Source of the DNA: Martelella alba
Lineage (GTDB): Bacteria > Pseudomonadota > Alphaproteobacteria > Rhizobiales > Rhizobiaceae
Direction of reading: 5' to 3'
Length of the DNA stretch: 64,000 bases
Assembly: GCF_006516955.1 (NCBI RefSeq)
Contig: NZ_VHLG01000007.1
Coordinates: forward strand, 62,001-126,000
The notes beneath the pieces were generated by a model. It was not told the origin of the DNA and did no database searches. It was given only the letters and a program-made list of their open reading frames with translations. This document shows positions 35,652 to 45,447 of the stretch, piece after piece; the stretch's first letter is position 1; every line of letters starts with the position of its first letter. A program made the position numbers and the translations under genes.

Positions 35652-38462
35652 ATGGTCTCACTCGGAGGCGTAGCCCGCAAATTGTTCGGATCGGCCAATG
35701 AACGCCGGGTCCGTTCCTACCGACCGCGCGTTGCCGCAATCAACGCTCGAGAAGCAGAAATTTCGGCTCTCTCCGACGAACAGCTGAAAGCCAAGACTGA
35801 GGAATTCAAAAAGCAGCTCGCCGATGGCAAGTCGCTGGACGATCTGCTTGTTGAAGCCTTCGCCGTGGCGCGCGAAGCATCCAAGCGCGTCCTGGGGCTT
35901 CGCCCCTTCGATGTTCAGCTGATCGGCGGAATGATCCTGCATGAAAATGCAATTGCGGAAATGAAGACCGGTGAAGGCAAGACCCTTGTGGCAACGCTTC
36001 CCGTCTATCTGAATGCCCTGTCCGGCAAGGGCGTCCATGTCGTCACCGTCAATGATTATCTCGCCCGTCGCGACAGCGAGACCATGGCCCGCCTTTACAG
36101 TTTTCTTGGCATGAAAACCGGCGTTATCCATCACGGACTGTCGGATGAGCAGCGCCGCGAGGCCTATAACTGCGATATCACCTATGCCACCAATAACGAG
36201 CTTGGCTTCGACTATCTGCGCGACAATATGAAGATGCAGCGCAACGAGATGGTTCAGCGCGGGCACAATTATGCGATCGTCGACGAAGTCGACTCGATCC
36301 TGGTTGACGAGGCTCGCACGCCGCTGATCATCTCCGGTCCGCTTGACGACCGTTCGGATCTTTACGTGGCGATGGACGCCGTTATTCCCACGCTCGCGGA
36401 AGCGGATTACGAGATCGACGAGAAGCAGCGCTCGGCGAATTTCTCCGAAGAGGGGATGGAAAAGCTTGAGCAGCTTTTGAAGGCACAGGGCGTTTTGAAG
36501 GGCGATTCGCTCTATGACGTCGAAAACGTCGCCATCGTTCACCATCTCAATAACGCGCTGAAGGCCCATAAGCTGTTCTCGCGTGACAAGGATTACATCG
36601 TTCGCAACGGCGAAGTCGTGATCATTGACGAATTTACCGGCCGCATGATGCCGGGACGGCGTTATTCGGAAGGCCAGCATCAGGCGCTGGAAGCCAAGGA
36701 ACGCGTCAAGATCCAGCCGGAAAACCAGACTCTGGCCTCGATCACGTTCCAGAACTATTTCCGCATGTATGACAAGCTGGCCGGCATGACCGGTACGGCG
36801 GCAACGGAAGCGGAAGAATTCGGCAATATCTACAATCTCGATGTTGTCGAAGTACCGACCAATCTGCCGATCGCCCGTCTCGATGAGGACGACGAGGTCT
36901 ATATGACCGTCCACGAGAAATATCTGGCGATTGTCGAAGAGATCAAGATCGCCAAGGCCAAGGGCCAGCCGGTGCTGGTGGGTACGACTTCGATTGAGAA
37001 GTCGGAACATCTCGCCGAGGCGCTGAAGCGCGACGGCATCACCGATTTCAACGTGCTGAACGCCCGTTATCACGAGCAGGAAGCCTTCATCATTGCTCAG
37101 GCCGGTGTGCCCGGTGCGCTGACGATCGCGACCAATATGGCTGGCCGCGGTACCGATATTCAGCTCGGCGGCAATGTCGATATGCGCATCTTGGCCGAGC
37201 TTGGCCATCTTGAGCCTGGTTTCGACGTCACCACAAATGACAAGGGCGAGCGAATCGAGACCCCCTGGAAGGTGACCCCGGCAGGTCCTGAGCGCGATGC
37301 CCAGGAACAGGCGATCAGGGAAGATGTTGCCAGGCTGAAGCAACTGGCGCTGGAAGGTGGCGGTCTCTACGTCATTGCCACCGAGCGCCATGAAAGCCGC
37401 CGTATCGACAACCAGCTGCGTGGCCGTTCCGGCCGTCAGGGTGATCCTGGCCGTTCGAAATTCTACCTGTCGCTTCAGGATGATCTGATGCGCATCTTCG
37501 GTTCCGACCGTATGGAGGGCATGCTCCAGAAGCTCGGTCTGAAGGAAGGTGAGGCCATTGTTCATCCCTGGATCAACAAGGCACTGGAACGGGCGCAGAA
37601 GAAGGTCGAGGCGCGCAACTTCGATATCCGCAAGAACCTGCTGAAATATGATGACGTGCTGAATGATCAGCGCAAGGTGGTCTTCGATCAGCGCAAGGAA
37701 CTGATGGATTCGGATGATATTTCCGACATTGTCGCCGATATGCGCTCAGAGGTGATCGAAAATGCCGTCACCCATCGCATTCCCGAGCGTGCCTATGCGG
37801 AACAGTGGGATGTTGCCGGTCTGAAGGAAGACTGCCTGCGTCTGCTGAACCTCAATCTGCCGGTTGAGGAATGGGCCAAGGAAGAAGGCATCGCCGAGCA
37901 GGAGATTCTTGAGCGCGTGACCGCCGCGGCAGATGCGTCACGTCAGGCGCAGATTGAGCAGGCTGCCCAGTTCGGCCCGGATGTGCTGAAATATGTCGAG
38001 CGTCAGGTCGTCATGCAGGCGCTGGATCACCTGTGGCGTGAGCATATCGTCAATCTCGACCATTTGCGTTCGGTGATCGGCTTTCGCGGTTATGCCCAGC
38101 GTGATCCGCTGCAGGAATATAAGCGTGAGGCTTTTGAACTGTTCCAGGCGCTGCTGGGGAATATGCGCGAAGTGGCCGTTTCGCAGCTCTCCCGCGTGCA
38201 GCTGGTGCGTGAGGCGACCCCGCCGCAGCCGCCGCAGGCCCCGGTTGCGCCGCCGCAGCCCTCTGAGCTTCAGGCTCACCACACCAATCCGGATACTGGA
38301 GAGGACGAGGTTGCACAGGCCCCAGCACCCGGCGCTGCCGCAGCTGTCGCCGCCGGCCTTGTGGAGGAGATCCCCGAGGAGTGGAAGCATGTCGGGCGCA
38401 ATGATCCATGCCCCTGCGGCTCGGGTAAGAAATTCAAGCACTGCCACGGCCGTCTGGTCTGA
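35652..38462 (+). CDS. secA: Preprotein translocase ATPase SecA
   Basis: The 936-residue motor of the Sec translocon. Order of parts: start [20 protein letters not shown], Walker A in MKTGEGKTL (about residue 105), the preprotein cross-linking domain, [20 protein letters not shown], second nucleotide-binding domain with [14 protein letters not shown] and [18 protein letters not shown], helical scaffold domain, a proline-rich linker with several PPQP runs (about 840-860), and the C-terminal zinc motif [17 protein letters not shown]. All parts are intact. Its divergent neighbour is a periplasmic PPIase. A strong terminator follows at once. Confidence 0.98.
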   Translation: MVSLGGVARKLFGSANERRVRSYRPRVAAINAREAEISALSDEQLKAKTEEFKKQLADGKSLDDLLVEAFAVAREASKRVLGLRPFDVQLIGGMILHENAIAEMKTGEGKTLVATLPVYLNALSGKGVHVVTVNDYLARRDSETMARLYSFLGMKTGVIHHGLSDEQRREAYNCDITYATNNELGFDYLRDNMKMQRNEMVQRGHNYAIVDEVDSILVDEARTPLIISGPLDDRSDLYVAMDAVIPTLAEADYEIDEKQRSANFSEEGMEKLEQLLKAQGVLKGDSLYDVENVAIVHHLNNALKAHKLFSRDKDYIVRNGEVVIIDEFTGRMMPGRRYSEGQHQALEAKERVKIQPENQTLASITFQNYFRMYDKLAGMTGTAATEAEEFGNIYNLDVVEVPTNLPIARLDEDDEVYMTVHEKYLAIVEEIKIAKAKGQPVLVGTTSIEKSEHLAEALKRDGITDFNVLNARYHEQEAFIIAQAGVPGALTIATNMAGRGTDIQLGGNVDMRILAELGHLEPGFDVTTNDKGERIETPWKVTPAGPERDAQEQAIREDVARLKQLALEGGGLYVIATERHESRRIDNQLRGRSGRQGDPGRSKFYLSLQDDLMRIFGSDRMEGMLQKLGLKEGEAIVHPWINKALERAQKKVEARNFDIRKNLLKYDDVLNDQRKVVFDQRKELMDSDDISDIVADMRSEVIENAVTHRIPERAYAEQWDVAGLKEDCLRLLNLNLPVEEWAKEEGIAEQEILERVTAAADASRQAQIEQAAQFGPDVLKYVERQVVMQALDHLWREHIVNLDHLRSVIGFRGYAQRDPLQEYKREAFELFQALLGNMREVAVSQLSRVQLVREATPPQPPQAPVAPPQPSELQAHHTNPDTGEDEVAQAPAPGAAAAVAAGLVEEIPEEWKHVGRNDPCPCGSGKKFKHCHGRLV

Positions 38463-38484
38463 AGCCAAGCGCTCGCTGAAATGC

Positions 38485-38513
38485 AAAACACCGCCCTTTC
38501 GGGGCGGTGTTTT
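38485..38513 (+). terminator. Terminator of secA
   Basis: A perfect 12-bp stem (38485-38496 with 38502-38513), AAAACACCGCCC paired with GGGCGGTGTTTT, with a 5-nt loop, lies 22 bases after the secA stop. The A- and T-runs on both sides make it usable in both directions, so it may also serve the convergent alpha-glucosidase gene. Confidence 0.85.
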
Positions 38514-38535
38514 CGTTTCGGCTTTTGCGTTTGCG

Positions 38536-40209
38536 TCAGAGGCAGCGCAGTACCAGCGCCTCCCATGGACCCAAAGTCAGCCTGTTGCCGCCAATGGTCC
38601 GGTTTTCCGTGTTGGCGCTTACCACTTCTGCGCCAGCGAGCCCGTCAATGGTGATTTCGGCAGGCTCTGTGGTGAAGTTGATCGCGGTCACGAGCCGGGT
38701 ATCGCCAAGCCTGCGTTCGAAGACATAAAGGCGCTCATCTGCCGGTGCGAGATCGGCATAGTGGCCATAGATGAGGGCGGGCGTCTTGTGGCGCAGCGTG
38801 ATCAGCCGGCGATAGTGATGGTAGATCGAGTTGTCGTCAGCCCGCGCAGCAGCGGCGTTTACATCCGGGTAACAGGGATTGACTGGCAGCCATGTTTTGT
38901 CACCCGTGGTGAAACCGGCATGGGCGCTGTCATCCCACTGCATTGGCGTGCGGGCGTGATCGCGGCAGACCTTGTTGAGGTTTTCGAGCAGCTCTTCGGG
39001 CGTTGCCTTGCCAGTGTCGATAAAATCCTGGCGGAAGCCCTTCACCTCGATGTCGTCGAACTGGTCGAGGTCGGTGAAGGGATAATTCACCATGCCGATT
39101 TCCTCGCCCTGATAGATGAAGGGCGTGCCACGCATGGTCAGCATCATGGTGGCAATCGCCTTGGCGGAGAGTACGCGATATTCAGGCGAGGGATCACCAA
39201 AATGATTGACGGCGCGCGGCTGGTCGTGATTGCCGAGAAAGACCGTGTTCCACCCCGTAGCACCAACGGCACGGTCGAGCCGGGCAAAGGTTGCCTTCAT
39301 GTCGGTGAGCTTACGCTCTTTCCAGCGCCAGCCATCGCGATCAAGCGTGACCACGGCAAAGTTGAAAATCATGTTGAGTTCGCCGCGCGCTTCATCGACG
39401 AAAAGCGGGGTTTCGACATCGTGAACGCCTGCGGCCTCGCCCACCGTCATGACATCGTAATGTGAGAGCACCTCGCGGTTCATCTCTTTCAGATATTCAT
39501 GCAGGCGCGGGCCAGCGGCATAGACATGGGCAAAATCCTTCATCTCGTCCGGTGTCATATCCGGGAAATCGAAGTTTTTCGAGATGAAGGGAATGACATC
39601 CATGCGGAAACCGGAGACACCCTTGTCGAGCCAGAAACGCATCAGGTCATAGACCTCGGCCCGCACGGCGTCATTGTCCCAGTTGAGATCCGGCTGCTTC
39701 TTCGCAAAGTAATGCAGGTAATAATCGCCTGTTGCGGCATCCTTCTCCCAGGCCGATCCACCAAAATAGGAGATGAAATTATTCGGCACGCCCTTTGATC
39801 CGTCGCGCCAGATGTAATAGTCGCGCTTGGGATTGTCGCGCGAGGAACGGCTTTCGACGAACCATTCGTGTTCATCACTCGAATGATTGACGACCAGATC
39901 GATGATCAGGCGCATGCCGCGCGCCTTGATCGCGGCGAGCAACCGGTCGAAGTCGGCCATTGTGCCGAATTCGGTCATCACCTTGCGATAGTCGCGGATG
40001 TCATAGCCGTTGTCGGCATTGGGGCTGTCAAAATGCGGGGAAAGCCAGATCACGTCGATACCGAGACCGGCGATGTGGTCAAGCTTTTCGATGATACCGG
40101 GAATGTCACCTATGCCGTCGCCATTGCTGTCGGCAAAGGAGCGCGGATAGATTTGGTATGCAACGGCCTCTTTCCACCAGCGGCGCGTCTGACCTTCGGC
40201 TTCAATCAT
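38536..40209 (-). CDS. Alpha-glucosidase / oligo-1,6-glucosidase (GH13)
   Basis: A 557-residue cytoplasmic glycoside hydrolase of family 13. The barrel motifs are all visible: YQIYPRSFADSNGDGIGD, DLVVNHSSDEHEWF (region I), GFRMDVIPFI with the nucleophile aspartate (region II), MTVGEA with the acid/base glutamate (region III), and FLGNHDQPR with the third aspartate (region IV). It should hydrolyse short alpha-linked glucosides such as sucrose, maltose, trehalulose or isomaltose. GGGAGA before ATG 40209 sets the start. Rhizobial relatives are called aglA and sit with an ABC transporter; here it stands alone. An inverted repeat lies about 90 bases upstream. Confidence 0.94.
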   Translation of the reverse strand: MIEAEGQTRRWWKEAVAYQIYPRSFADSNGDGIGDIPGIIEKLDHIAGLGIDVIWLSPHFDSPNADNGYDIRDYRKVMTEFGTMADFDRLLAAIKARGMRLIIDLVVNHSSDEHEWFVESRSSRDNPKRDYYIWRDGSKGVPNNFISYFGGSAWEKDAATGDYYLHYFAKKQPDLNWDNDAVRAEVYDLMRFWLDKGVSGFRMDVIPFISKNFDFPDMTPDEMKDFAHVYAAGPRLHEYLKEMNREVLSHYDVMTVGEAAGVHDVETPLFVDEARGELNMIFNFAVVTLDRDGWRWKERKLTDMKATFARLDRAVGATGWNTVFLGNHDQPRAVNHFGDPSPEYRVLSAKAIATMMLTMRGTPFIYQGEEIGMVNYPFTDLDQFDDIEVKGFRQDFIDTGKATPEELLENLNKVCRDHARTPMQWDDSAHAGFTTGDKTWLPVNPCYPDVNAAAARADDNSIYHHYRRLITLRHKTPALIYGHYADLAPADERLYVFERRLGDTRLVTAINFTTEPAEITIDGLAGAEVVSANTENRTIGGNRLTLGPWEALVLRCL

Positions 40210-40295
40210 CTCAGTCTCCCTATGACTTTGAATTTGTCTGCGATTGGTTCGTTTATGCCTTTTTCGTTCGCGCGCGCGTGCGACGCAATCGCATG

Positions 40296-40319
40296 AAAAT
40301 GAAAGGTATATTTCATTTT
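40296..40319. promoter_or_regulatory. Inverted repeat upstream of alpha-glucosidase gene
   Basis: AAAATGAAA-GGTATA-TTTCATTTT is a perfect 9-bp inverted repeat with a 6-base spacer, 87 bases upstream of the alpha-glucosidase start. Its AT-rich stem and the spacing fit a protein-binding site better than a terminator. A regulator is not encoded next to it. Confidence 0.4.
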
Positions 40320-40405
40320 TGAAGGGAAGGGGCGGGTCAACGGAATGCTTGCCTGACGCATATGGCGGCGGCATTGCTTTGCCAACCGCCACAAGACCGC
40401 GCCAT

Positions 40406-41143
40406 TTATCCTGCCAGTGCCATGGCATCGGCGCCAGCCGGATAACGCAGGCGTGGTGAGCCATCGGTTGCTGCCTGCCAGATGGCATCTGCGACATCGC
40501 TTTCCTTCGTCGTTAACGCCGGGCTGGCATATCCGGCAAAGATCGGTCCGGCAAAACCCGCATAGGCTTCCGGAATCAGATCCATCACCGGAATATCGGT
40601 GTTGGCGGCGAAGCGGGTTGTTGGCGCATAGCCGGGCTCCACCAGCTTGGCGGCGATCCCGAAACCCGCCAGTTCATGCGCCAGCGAGCCGGTAAAGCCC
40701 TCTATGGCCTGCTTGCTGGCGGTATAGGCGGCGGCAAGCGGCATAGGGGCGAGCGTGACGCTGGAGGTGACATTGATGATGATCCCTGAGCCGCGCCTGC
40801 GCATTGCCGGGATGATTGCCTGGGTCATCGCCATCATGCCGAATGTGTTGGTCTCGAACACTTTGCGGATATGCGCCATCGGTGTCGCTTCAAACGCGCC
40901 GACGACACCGATACCGGCATTGTTGACGAGCACGTCGATTGCGCCAGCGGCATCAATTGCCCCGGTGATACTGTCAGGACGGGTCACGTCGAGTGACAGA
41001 AGGCGCAACCGGTCTGAGGCCGGGAAAAGCGTGGCATCGGGATTGCGCATGGTGGCGATGACGTTCCAGCCCCGAGCCAGAAAATGCAGTGCGGTTTCGT
41101 GGCCATAGCCGGATGAGGTGCCGGTGATGAGGACGGTTTTCAT
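40406..41143 (-). CDS. Short-chain dehydrogenase/reductase
   Basis: A 245-residue NAD(P)-dependent oxidoreductase. The dinucleotide loop is TGTSSGYGHETA (residues about 7-18), followed by VLVNNAGIGVVG, the catalytic serine in NVTSSV, and YTASKQAIEG with the catalytic tyrosine and lysine. The first loop, TGTSSGYG, differs from the usual TGxxxGIG by a Tyr for Ile, common in a subgroup of classical SDRs. AAAGGAAA before ATG 41143 sets the start. The divergent AraC gene 100 bases away probably regulates it. The substrate is unknown. Confidence 0.9.
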   Translation of the reverse strand: MKTVLITGTSSGYGHETALHFLARGWNVIATMRNPDATLFPASDRLRLLSLDVTRPDSITGAIDAAGAIDVLVNNAGIGVVGAFEATPMAHIRKVFETNTFGMMAMTQAIIPAMRRRGSGIIINVTSSVTLAPMPLAAAYTASKQAIEGFTGSLAHELAGFGIAAKLVEPGYAPTTRFAANTDIPVMDLIPEAYAGFAGPIFAGYASPALTTKESDVADAIWQAATDGSPRLRYPAGADAMALAG

Positions 41144-41243
41144 GTCGGTTTCCTTTCGTTCTCGTGTTGACGGGAACGAATTTAGCGATAACACTGGAAC
41201 GATCATCAATGAATAGTGCCAATATTATTTGCAAAGGTTCCAA

Positions 41244-42137
41244 TTGTCCGATCCGCTCACGGAAATTGTCAGGCTGCTGCGGCCGAGCGCGGTCTTCTCT
41301 AAAGGGATCAGCGGGGCAGGGCGCTGGGCGGTTCGCTATGCGGCATTTGGTGCGCCCGGCTTTTGCGCAGTCACGGAAGGCTGCTGCCGGCTGATGGTGG
41401 ATGGTGAGGTGCCGGTTCTTCTCGAAACCGGTGATTTCGTGCTGCTGCCAGCAACGCCGGCCTTTACCATGGCAGGGCTGGAGCCGGCCCAGCCGGTTCA
41501 CCGCGATCCGCATATGGCATTAACGGCAACTGGTGACGTGCGCTACGGGCGCAAGGATGGTCCGCCGGATCTCCGGCAGTTCGGCGGCTATTTCTCCTTT
41601 GCCTCGCCAGATGCCGGTCTGCTTGTCTCGCTGCTGCCGGTGATGATCCATATCCGTGGGGTTCCGCGACTGGCGGAGCTGGTACGATATGTCGGGGAGG
41701 AGGCCGCCCGCGATGATATCGGCCGTGACCTCATTTTAGAGCGGCTGGTCGAAATTCTGCTGGTCGAGGCCTTGCGGTCGATCCCGGCAGAAAAGAGCCG
41801 GCCGGGCCTGTTGCGCGGGCTTGCCGATCCGCGCATCGCGCTCGCGCTGCGTCAGATCCATGCCGAGGTCGAACGGGCCTGGACCGTACACGCTCTGGCG
41901 GAGGTGGCGGGCATGTCGCGCACAAGCTTTTTCCGCCGTTTCGCTGCTGTCGTCGGTGTCAGGCCGATGGAGTATCTGCTGACCTGGCGCATGACCATTG
42001 CCAAAGACCTGCTGCGGGAGGGGCGTCTGGCGCTTGATCAGGTGGCCGAGCGGATCGGCTACGGCTCCGCCAGCACCTTTTCAACCGCTTTCAGCCGTCA
42101 TGTCGGCATGCCGCCGGGGCGGTTCAGCCGCAGATAG
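41244..42137 (+). CDS. AraC-family transcriptional regulator
   Basis: A 297-residue regulator. The N-terminal half is a cupin-like sensor (LLETGDFVLLPATPAFTMAG), and the C-terminal ~100 residues are the two helix-turn-helix motifs of AraC proteins (WTVHALAEVAGMSRTSFFRRFAAVVG, then LRQIHAEV before and LDQVAERIGYGSASTFSTAFSRHVGMPPGRF after). An AAAGG box at 41233-41237 favours TTG 41244 as the start; a TTG at 41229 is also in frame. It diverges from the SDR gene, which is the likely target. Confidence 0.9.
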   Translation: MSDPLTEIVRLLRPSAVFSKGISGAGRWAVRYAAFGAPGFCAVTEGCCRLMVDGEVPVLLETGDFVLLPATPAFTMAGLEPAQPVHRDPHMALTATGDVRYGRKDGPPDLRQFGGYFSFASPDAGLLVSLLPVMIHIRGVPRLAELVRYVGEEAARDDIGRDLILERLVEILLVEALRSIPAEKSRPGLLRGLADPRIALALRQIHAEVERAWTVHALAEVAGMSRTSFFRRFAAVVGVRPMEYLLTWRMTIAKDLLREGRLALDQVAERIGYGSASTFSTAFSRHVGMPPGRFSRR

Positions 42138-42145
42138 GAAAAGGC

Positions 42146-42901
42146 TCAGAACCGGTCCCTGAGTTCCTTAGCCTTTGCGCGAACGGCCTCGCCGTCCAGC
42201 CTGACGCGGCGATATTCCCGGTCCTCGGTGCCTTTGCCCATGGAGACATGCGGGTTGCGGTAACGCATTGGACTGTCGAAAAAGGCAGTGGCGCCGAAAT
42301 GGAAATCAATGCCGGTGACGGGACTGCCCTCGGCAAAGAGCGATTGCGGATCGGGATCGCCGCAAACCATGATGATGATCCCGCCATTGGCATGGGCGAT
42401 CATGGTCTTCAGAATGTCTTTTCCTGCCTCCGCCGTGATGCGCTGACCGGAGGACAATAGGCGGTCCACCCCGGCTTCGATCAGGTCATCAAGCGCTTCT
42501 AGCGGATCGCGGGCCATGTCGAAGGCACGGTGGCAGGTCACGCCCATCGGCCGGGCAGCGGCGACGGCCTTTTTCATGCGATCGACATCAATGCGGCCGT
42601 CTTCGGTGAGAATACCGGTCACCACGCCCGCCGCGCCCGCCTCTTTGGCCGCAGCGATATCAGCCAGGATCACGTCGAACTCCGCGTCGCTGTAGCAGAA
42701 ATCGCCGCCGCGCGGACGGATGATCGGGAAGACGGGTATGGAAAGGCGCGCGACCGCCAGCCGGATTTCGCCCATCGAAGGCGTGATCCCGCCTTCGCTG
42801 GCAAGTGCTGCGCAAAGCTCGATGCGTTCGGCACCTGCCTCTTCTGCTGCAAGCGCCTGTTCCAGACCCTCGACGCAGATCTCGATCATCGGTCTTGTCA
42901 T
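42146..42901 (-). CDS. cutC: CutC-family TIM-barrel protein
   Basis: A 251-residue protein of the CutC family, recognised by IEICVEGLEQALAAEEAGAERIELCAALASEGGITPS at the start, the PRGGDFCYSDAEFDVILADI segment, and HRAFDMARDPLEALDDLIEAGVDRLLSSGQ. The family was named for copper tolerance, but that role is disputed; the fold is a TIM barrel with a probable small-molecule site. Here it is the last gene of the leftward arm of a catabolic locus, nine bases after the amidohydrolase, which suggests an enzymatic step in that pathway and not copper handling. That is an inference. Confidence 0.92.
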   Translation of the reverse strand: MTRPMIEICVEGLEQALAAEEAGAERIELCAALASEGGITPSMGEIRLAVARLSIPVFPIIRPRGGDFCYSDAEFDVILADIAAAKEAGAAGVVTGILTEDGRIDVDRMKKAVAAARPMGVTCHRAFDMARDPLEALDDLIEAGVDRLLSSGQRITAEAGKDILKTMIAHANGGIIIMVCGDPDPQSLFAEGSPVTGIDFHFGATAFFDSPMRYRNPHVSMGKGTEDREYRRVRLDGEAVRAKAKELRDRF

Positions 42902-42909
42902 GGTCGTCC

Positions 42910-44115
42910 TCAGCAGCAGGCGCAGCGTGTCAGGAAACGCTCTTCGAAAGGCCTGCGGCCCACTTCCATCTCCTTGCCGCCGAGATAGCAGGCGACGGGC
43001 TGCAGCATACGCTTTCCGGGACGTTCCGTTCCGCGCACATCGGAGAAAATGAAGTCGGCCTCGCAGTCATCCAGTACGGTGATATCGGCATTGGCTCCGA
43101 CGCCGATATGGCCGAGATCGGGGCGGCGGATCGAAAGCGCCGGGCGGCTGGTCGACATGCCGATGACGTCGGGGAGTGACAGCCCGCAATTATAGAGCTT
43201 GCTCATCACATGCAGGAGGTCGTAGCCGGGTCCTTCGACGGCAACGACATGGACGTCGGAGGATATGATATCGGGCAGGAAATCCTGACGGATTGCCGGT
43301 TCGGCGGTCTCATAGGAAAAGGCACCCATGCCATGGGCGATATCGAACAGCACGCCGCGTTTGCGCGCCGCGATGATCTCGGGCAGGATCTCGCCATCCT
43401 CGGTCAGCGCCGAATTGGGCGAGGGACGATAGCAATGGGTGAGAATATCGCCGGGGCGCAGCATCGAGACGACGTCGGCATAGGATGGCGGCGGGCCGCC
43501 AATATGGGTCATCAGCGGCAGGCCGACCTTGTCGGCCGCTTCCAGCGCCAGTTCGAGCGCACCGAGCGCCAGTTCGCCGGTCGCAGGACCGCCGATACGG
43601 ACCTTGACGCCGATGATCTTGTCGCGGTTTTCCTCGATCTTGGCAACGCAGCGATCAACCGGCAGCATTTCGCGCAAGGTGGCTTCACCGATGAACAGCC
43701 CCTTGTCGAAGCCGAAGATGCCGGGAAACGAAATGTTGAGGAAGGCGAGAATGCGATAGGGCGAATTGGCCATGACATAGTCCCGGAAACCGTCATAGTT
43801 TCCGGCACCCGCACTGCCAGCATCGACGAGCGTGGTCATGGCCGAGCGGCGGGCAATCATGTTGGGATCGACGCTGAGCGAGGTCGCCTTGTGATAGACA
43901 TGGGTATGCAGGTCGATCAGGCCCGGCACAACCAGCTTGCCCGTCACATCCTCAACCCGCTTTGCGCCCTCGGTGCTGATATCGGCCGCGACCGCAGCAA
44001 TCTTTCCATGCGTGACCGCGACGTCGAAAATGCCATCCATGCCGTTTCGTTCATCGAGCACACGACCGCCCTTGAGGATCAGATCATAGGGTGCGGACGC
44101 AGTTTTGGTGGTCAT
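42910..44115 (-). CDS. Amidohydrolase-superfamily deacetylase (COG3964 type)
   Basis: A 401-residue metal-dependent hydrolase. The metal site is complete: HTHVY (residues about 68-72), the lysine to be carbamylated in GVKVRIGG, histidines in THIGGPPP and LTHCYRP, and the aspartate in ISSDVHV. The subgroup is the dihydroorotase-like one that includes Agrobacterium Atu3266 and Enterococcus EF0837, with activity on acetylated hydroxy-acids or amino acid derivatives in vitro and no firm physiological role. The gene sits between ridA and cutC in the leftward arm. A role in removing an acyl group from the imported compound is the best guess. Confidence 0.88.
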   Translation of the reverse strand: MTTKTASAPYDLILKGGRVLDERNGMDGIFDVAVTHGKIAAVAADISTEGAKRVEDVTGKLVVPGLIDLHTHVYHKATSLSVDPNMIARRSAMTTLVDAGSAGAGNYDGFRDYVMANSPYRILAFLNISFPGIFGFDKGLFIGEATLREMLPVDRCVAKIEENRDKIIGVKVRIGGPATGELALGALELALEAADKVGLPLMTHIGGPPPSYADVVSMLRPGDILTHCYRPSPNSALTEDGEILPEIIAARKRGVLFDIAHGMGAFSYETAEPAIRQDFLPDIISSDVHVVAVEGPGYDLLHVMSKLYNCGLSLPDVIGMSTSRPALSIRRPDLGHIGVGANADITVLDDCEADFIFSDVRGTERPGKRMLQPVACYLGGKEMEVGRRPFEERFLTRCACC

Positions 44116-44197
44116 TGAAGTGACTCCGTTAGAGCTCTGCCACGCAGAGGCGGTGGCAGATCTGTGTCGTTTCTTTGGTTCGAGGAAGCCCGGCCGC

Positions 44198-44584
44198 TCA
44201 GAGCGGCTTGTAGGCGATCGCCTCGATCTCGACGAGAATGTTGATCATCAGACGTGCCTCGCTGGTGGTGCGGGCCGGGAATTTTCCGGGCTCGAAGAAG
44301 GCAGCATAGGCCTTGTTGAAGCGGCCGAAATCGCGGGCATCCTGAAGCCAGGCAGTCGTCTTGCAGACATCCTTCATCTCGCAGCCAGCAAGCTTCAGCG
44401 CCTTTTCGATGTTCTTCATCACCTGGGTCGTCTGGGCTTCGATATCGTGCGGGGCGATCGAGCCATCCGCGCAGACCGGCACCTGGCCGGAGACATAGAC
44501 GAAGTCACCGGCGCGAACGGCGGGGCTCAGCGGTGCCGCGCTGGGCGAGGTTTCGGGGGCGTGGAAGTGTTTCAGTTCGGACAT
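44198..44584 (-). CDS. RidA-family enamine/imine deaminase
   Basis: A 128-residue Rid protein. The core motifs are FVYVSGQVP near residue 28-36, a helical middle with MKNIEKALKLAG, and PARTTSEARLMINILVEIEAIA containing the conserved arginine of the active deaminases. These enzymes hydrolyse reactive enamines such as 2-aminoacrylate released by PLP enzymes acting on serine or threonine. It lies in the same regulon as a PLP enzyme of the D-serine/D-threonine type (50.9 kb), which gives it a direct chemical reason to be here. Confidence 0.92.
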   Translation of the reverse strand: MSELKHFHAPETSPSAAPLSPAVRAGDFVYVSGQVPVCADGSIAPHDIEAQTTQVMKNIEKALKLAGCEMKDVCKTTAWLQDARDFGRFNKAYAAFFEPGKFPARTTSEARLMINILVEIEAIAYKPL

Positions 44585-44616
44585 TGTCTTAACTCACAGT
44601 CTTGAAATGAAAAGGA

Positions 44617-45447
44617 TCATCCCTTTACCGCGCCGCCGGAGAGCCCGGTGATCATGTGCCGCTGCAGCCACATGAACAGGATGGCGACGGGAATGGTGGC
44701 GACAAAGGTCGCGGCCATCACATGGTGCCATTCGATCTGGTAGCGGCCGGACGACAGGGCGGCGATCTTCAGCGGCAGGGTGTAATGTTCGGACGAGCGC
44801 AAGATGGCGAGTGCCAGCGCATATTCGTTCCAGGCACCGATGAAGGTGAAAAGCGCCGTTACCGCCACAGCGGGGGCGGCCATGGGAACGAACACGGTGC
44901 GGATCGCATGGAAGGGCGAGGCGCCTTCAAGCCAGGCGGCATGTTCCAGCTCGACGGGAATGGAGGCGAAATAGGAACGCAGCATCCAGACGGCGAAGGC
45001 GATGTGGAAGCAGCAATAGAGTACCGAAAGGGCGATCAGCGAATCGAGCGCGCCAATGCCGACCACGAGCCGGAACAGGCCGATCACCAGCACCACCGGC
45101 GAAAACATCTGCGTCACCAGAAGGAAGGTCTGGAAGGTGGACTTGCCCTTGAAGGTAAGCCGCACCATGGCATAGGCGGCAGGCACCGAGACGAGGATGG
45201 TCAGAACCGTCGTCAGTACGCCGACAACGAGCGAATTGGTAAGCGCCTCGCCGAAACCGACGGTCTGCCACATGTCCTTGAAGTTGACCCAAGCAAAATG
45301 GCTCGGGATCCAGCGCGGATCGCCGGACAGGACCTCGTCGCCCGGTGTCAGTGACGTCGAAATCATCACCGCAAAGGGGAACAGGTTGATGACGACCAGC
45401 GGAGACAGAATGATCCAGTAGATCAGGGAGCGACGGGCATCAGCCAT
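44617..45447 (-). CDS. Sugar-type ABC permease, MalG-like (CUT1)
   Basis: A 276-residue inner-membrane permease with six helices and an EAA-loop (ELEHAAWLEGASPFHAIRTVFVPMAAPA) in the C-terminal half. AGGAAAAA before ATG 45447 sets the start, which overlaps the stop of the MalF-like gene by eight bases. It is followed 32 bases on by ridA. It belongs with the binding protein at 47.6 kb and the ATPase at 49.9 kb, which together form a complete importer. Confidence 0.93.
   Translation of the reverse strand: MADARRSLIYWIILSPLVVINLFPFAVMISTSLTPGDEVLSGDPRWIPSHFAWVNFKDMWQTVGFGEALTNSLVVGVLTTVLTILVSVPAAYAMVRLTFKGKSTFQTFLLVTQMFSPVVLVIGLFRLVVGIGALDSLIALSVLYCCFHIAFAVWMLRSYFASIPVELEHAAWLEGASPFHAIRTVFVPMAAPAVAVTALFTFIGAWNEYALALAILRSSEHYTLPLKIAALSSGRYQIEWHHVMAATFVATIPVAILFMWLQRHMITGLSGGAVKG

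Noticed and set aside
35658-37565. A 635-codon minus-strand ORF opposite secA
   Set aside because: SecA is unmistakable on the plus strand; the antisense frame is open only because of base composition.
42146-42901. A copper-homeostasis role for CutC here
   Set aside because: No copper genes are near and the gene is embedded in a catabolic arm; the name is kept only as family label.
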